From the NCBI GenBank assembly GCA_018389105.1, contig JACATO010001436.1, positions 62,001 to 126,000 on the forward strand: 64,000 nucleotides of DNA, written 5' to 3'. This stretch comes from Nautilus pompilius (lineage: Eukaryota > Mollusca > Cephalopoda > Nautilida > Nautilidae). The position numbers and the translations under genes are program-made. Under the pieces are notes generated by a model, which saw nothing but the letters and a program-made list of their open reading frames with translations, had not been told where the DNA came from and did no database searches. Positions 62,800 to 64,000 of this stretch are shown one piece after another. The stretch's first letter is position 1; every line of letters starts with the position of its first letter.

Positions 62800-63290
62800 G
62801 TCACTTTGCGAAATGTCCAAGGTTGTCAAATCACACACGACTTAAATGGGAAAAACAAAGTTTTCAGGAGAATTTGAGGACAAACTTACAAGCATGGAAA
62901 TATGTCTGGGACTGGCGCGTGTTGTGGTGGATCTGTCGTGATGTATCTTATAACTGAAAATCTCTTGTTTCAGTGCCTAAAACCCTATGCCATTAGATGC
63001 CATAAAAACACTGAGCCTATTATTGGTTTTCGTTCTGACAATTTGTTTGCTCACTACTAATCTAATATTAATGGACAGCAACACTGTAGTACAGTATCTC
63101 CAATGAATTGCAATTGAGTCCCATGCTTGGCCTACTTTGAGGCCACATTTGTACCCATTGGACCATTTTTGGAATTAAATCAATGTGAAGAGGAAGCCTG
63201 TTCAGAACATTGCTGAAAAGTAGCAGAGAATACCACATGTATGCATTTGACATCTTGTATACAACTGAGGAGTAATTGTAGGGAAATCAT
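62800..63290 (+). mobile_element. Heavily decayed Tc1-like fragment
   Basis: CCGGSVM near 62919-62942 resembles GGGSVMVWG, and HAWPTLRPHLYPLDHFWN at about 63121-63176 resembles WPAQSPDLNPIEHLWD with the third catalytic acidic residue region. The rest is degraded and the ends were not found. Confidence 0.6.
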
Positions 63291-63939
63291 TCATACAAGG
63301 GGAGATTGCTTTTAACATTGACATTAGATAACACGATTGAACTTCCAGGACATTTAGCGACCTCTTTATGGGAAAATACTAATAATGTATCTGATACAAT
63401 AATTTTTTTTGTCAATAGCCAGTTTCTATTTTTTTTCCCATGACATTTGCGATGTATAATACTGAAAAATAAACAGATATAATTAATTTTATATTTCTTT
63501 CTAGAATATTAGCACTAAGGCACCTTTAAGTCATAAATGAATCTTTTATCATTCACCAGTATTGGTGGGAATTGTTTATGGATAATCTGGTAATTGTTAA
63601 ATGAATGTTATGGTGTACGATGTTGACTATAACTGACCCTCCTTATTTGGATATTTTTACAACTTTTTACCTTTAAATTTCATTTTTCCACTTGACTAAC
63701 CAGTTTATATAAATTATTCAAATTTACCTGATAAGTAGTTTTATCCCTTTTAGCTTAAAGCAAAATGTTACATATTTTAGCATCGCGTATAAACGTTAAT
63801 ATTAATGTCTGCTATAATCAGTATAATTTACATAAATAGATTTTTCTGATGAGATACAGAAATATCTTTGTAATGACAAAGTTTATAAGTAGCCTACTAG
63901 ATTGCTATGATTGGGTGCACTAAATTTGATTTACACTAT

Positions 63940-64000
63940 GGAATGGCTTTGCTTGGTGTATCACCCAGGTAAAGTTTCTTCTCACTCTTCTCAACTGGTT
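63940..64000 (+). repeat. SINE family A body, cut by the window end
   Basis: AAGTTTCTTCTCACTCTTCT followed by CAACTGGTT at the edge matches the start of the family A body; the head lies in a diverged stretch just before it. Confidence 0.6.

Larger units (their letters stand above)
28234..64000 (+). other. Presumed MINDY intron 5, open-ended
   Basis: Starts with donor GTTAGT. Transposons and repeats inside are listed separately. The remaining stretches, for example 28234-29815, 31450-34580, 34930-36810, 36980-39810, 42000-43960, 45140-46480, 46600-48160, 48460-52150, 53000-56130 and 59680-62790, are AT-rich, stop-dense and without recognised genes. Other microsatellites are (GT)n near 33465-33481, (AG)n at 39025-39042 and (CT)n near 44699-44715 and 45494-45518. 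Assignment to one intron depends on no exon having been missed. Confidence 0.5.

Noticed and set aside
63068-63253. 61-codon minus-strand open frame
   Set aside because: It lies opposite a plus-strand Tc1 transposase remnant, whose motifs explain the sequence.

Overview
The window is eukaryotic, animal nuclear DNA. It is AT-rich and full of transposon debris, and one protein-coding gene can be supported: the 5' part of a plus-strand MINDY-1/MINDY-2 family (FAM63) Lys48-specific deubiquitinase gene. The intron sizes, numerous Tc1, hAT and pogo-type DNA transposons, tRNA-derived SINEs and the divergence of the protein outside its catalytic core point to a bilaterian invertebrate. A lophotrochozoan (for example a mollusc or relative) would fit, but this is an inference and no clade-specific marker was seen.

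Layout. Positions 1-11.7 kb are AT-rich intergenic sequence (or the first intron of an unseen minus-strand gene). They hold SINE copies, a decayed Tc1 element (2353-3870) split by a hAT-type MITE (2755-3216, perfect 8-bp target duplication), a pogo/Tigger-like MITE (4480-5068) and a six-copy 62-bp minisatellite (6599-6970). Positions 11.7-14.9 kb form a CpG-rich, low-complexity promoter island with ETS-, NRF1- and YY1-like sites, a (GGGAC)5 quadruplex motif, a short uORF, a candidate alternative first exon, and consensus-like splice donors on the minus strand that suggest divergent transcription.

The MINDY gene runs from 14.9 kb onward. Five coding exons are placed with matching splice phases: 14901-15234, 18379-19439, 23935-24041, 24964-25154 and 28091-28233. 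Together they encode about 612 residues and include the catalytic Gln, Cys and His. The conserved segment that follows the His and the C-terminal ubiquitin-interacting motif were not found, so either the last intron exceeds 35.7 kb and the gene ends beyond the window, or an exon was missed.

Positions 28.2-64 kb are read as one large intron (or intron plus nested sequence). It contains a Tc1 element with long inverted repeats (29818-31139), two more decayed Tc1 copies (about 52.2-53.0 kb and 62.8-63.3 kb), a 2.8-kb hAT element with transposase remains (56732-59525), more SINEs and microsatellites. Five copies of a palindromic 70-85-bp MITE lie in introns 3, 4 and 5. A short unidentified candidate exon lies at 46487-46593. 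No rRNA, CRISPR or functional tRNA gene was seen. No clearly new multi-gene system is visible; the most interesting items are the regulatory architecture of the promoter island and the hairpin-forming MITE family inside a transcribed gene.
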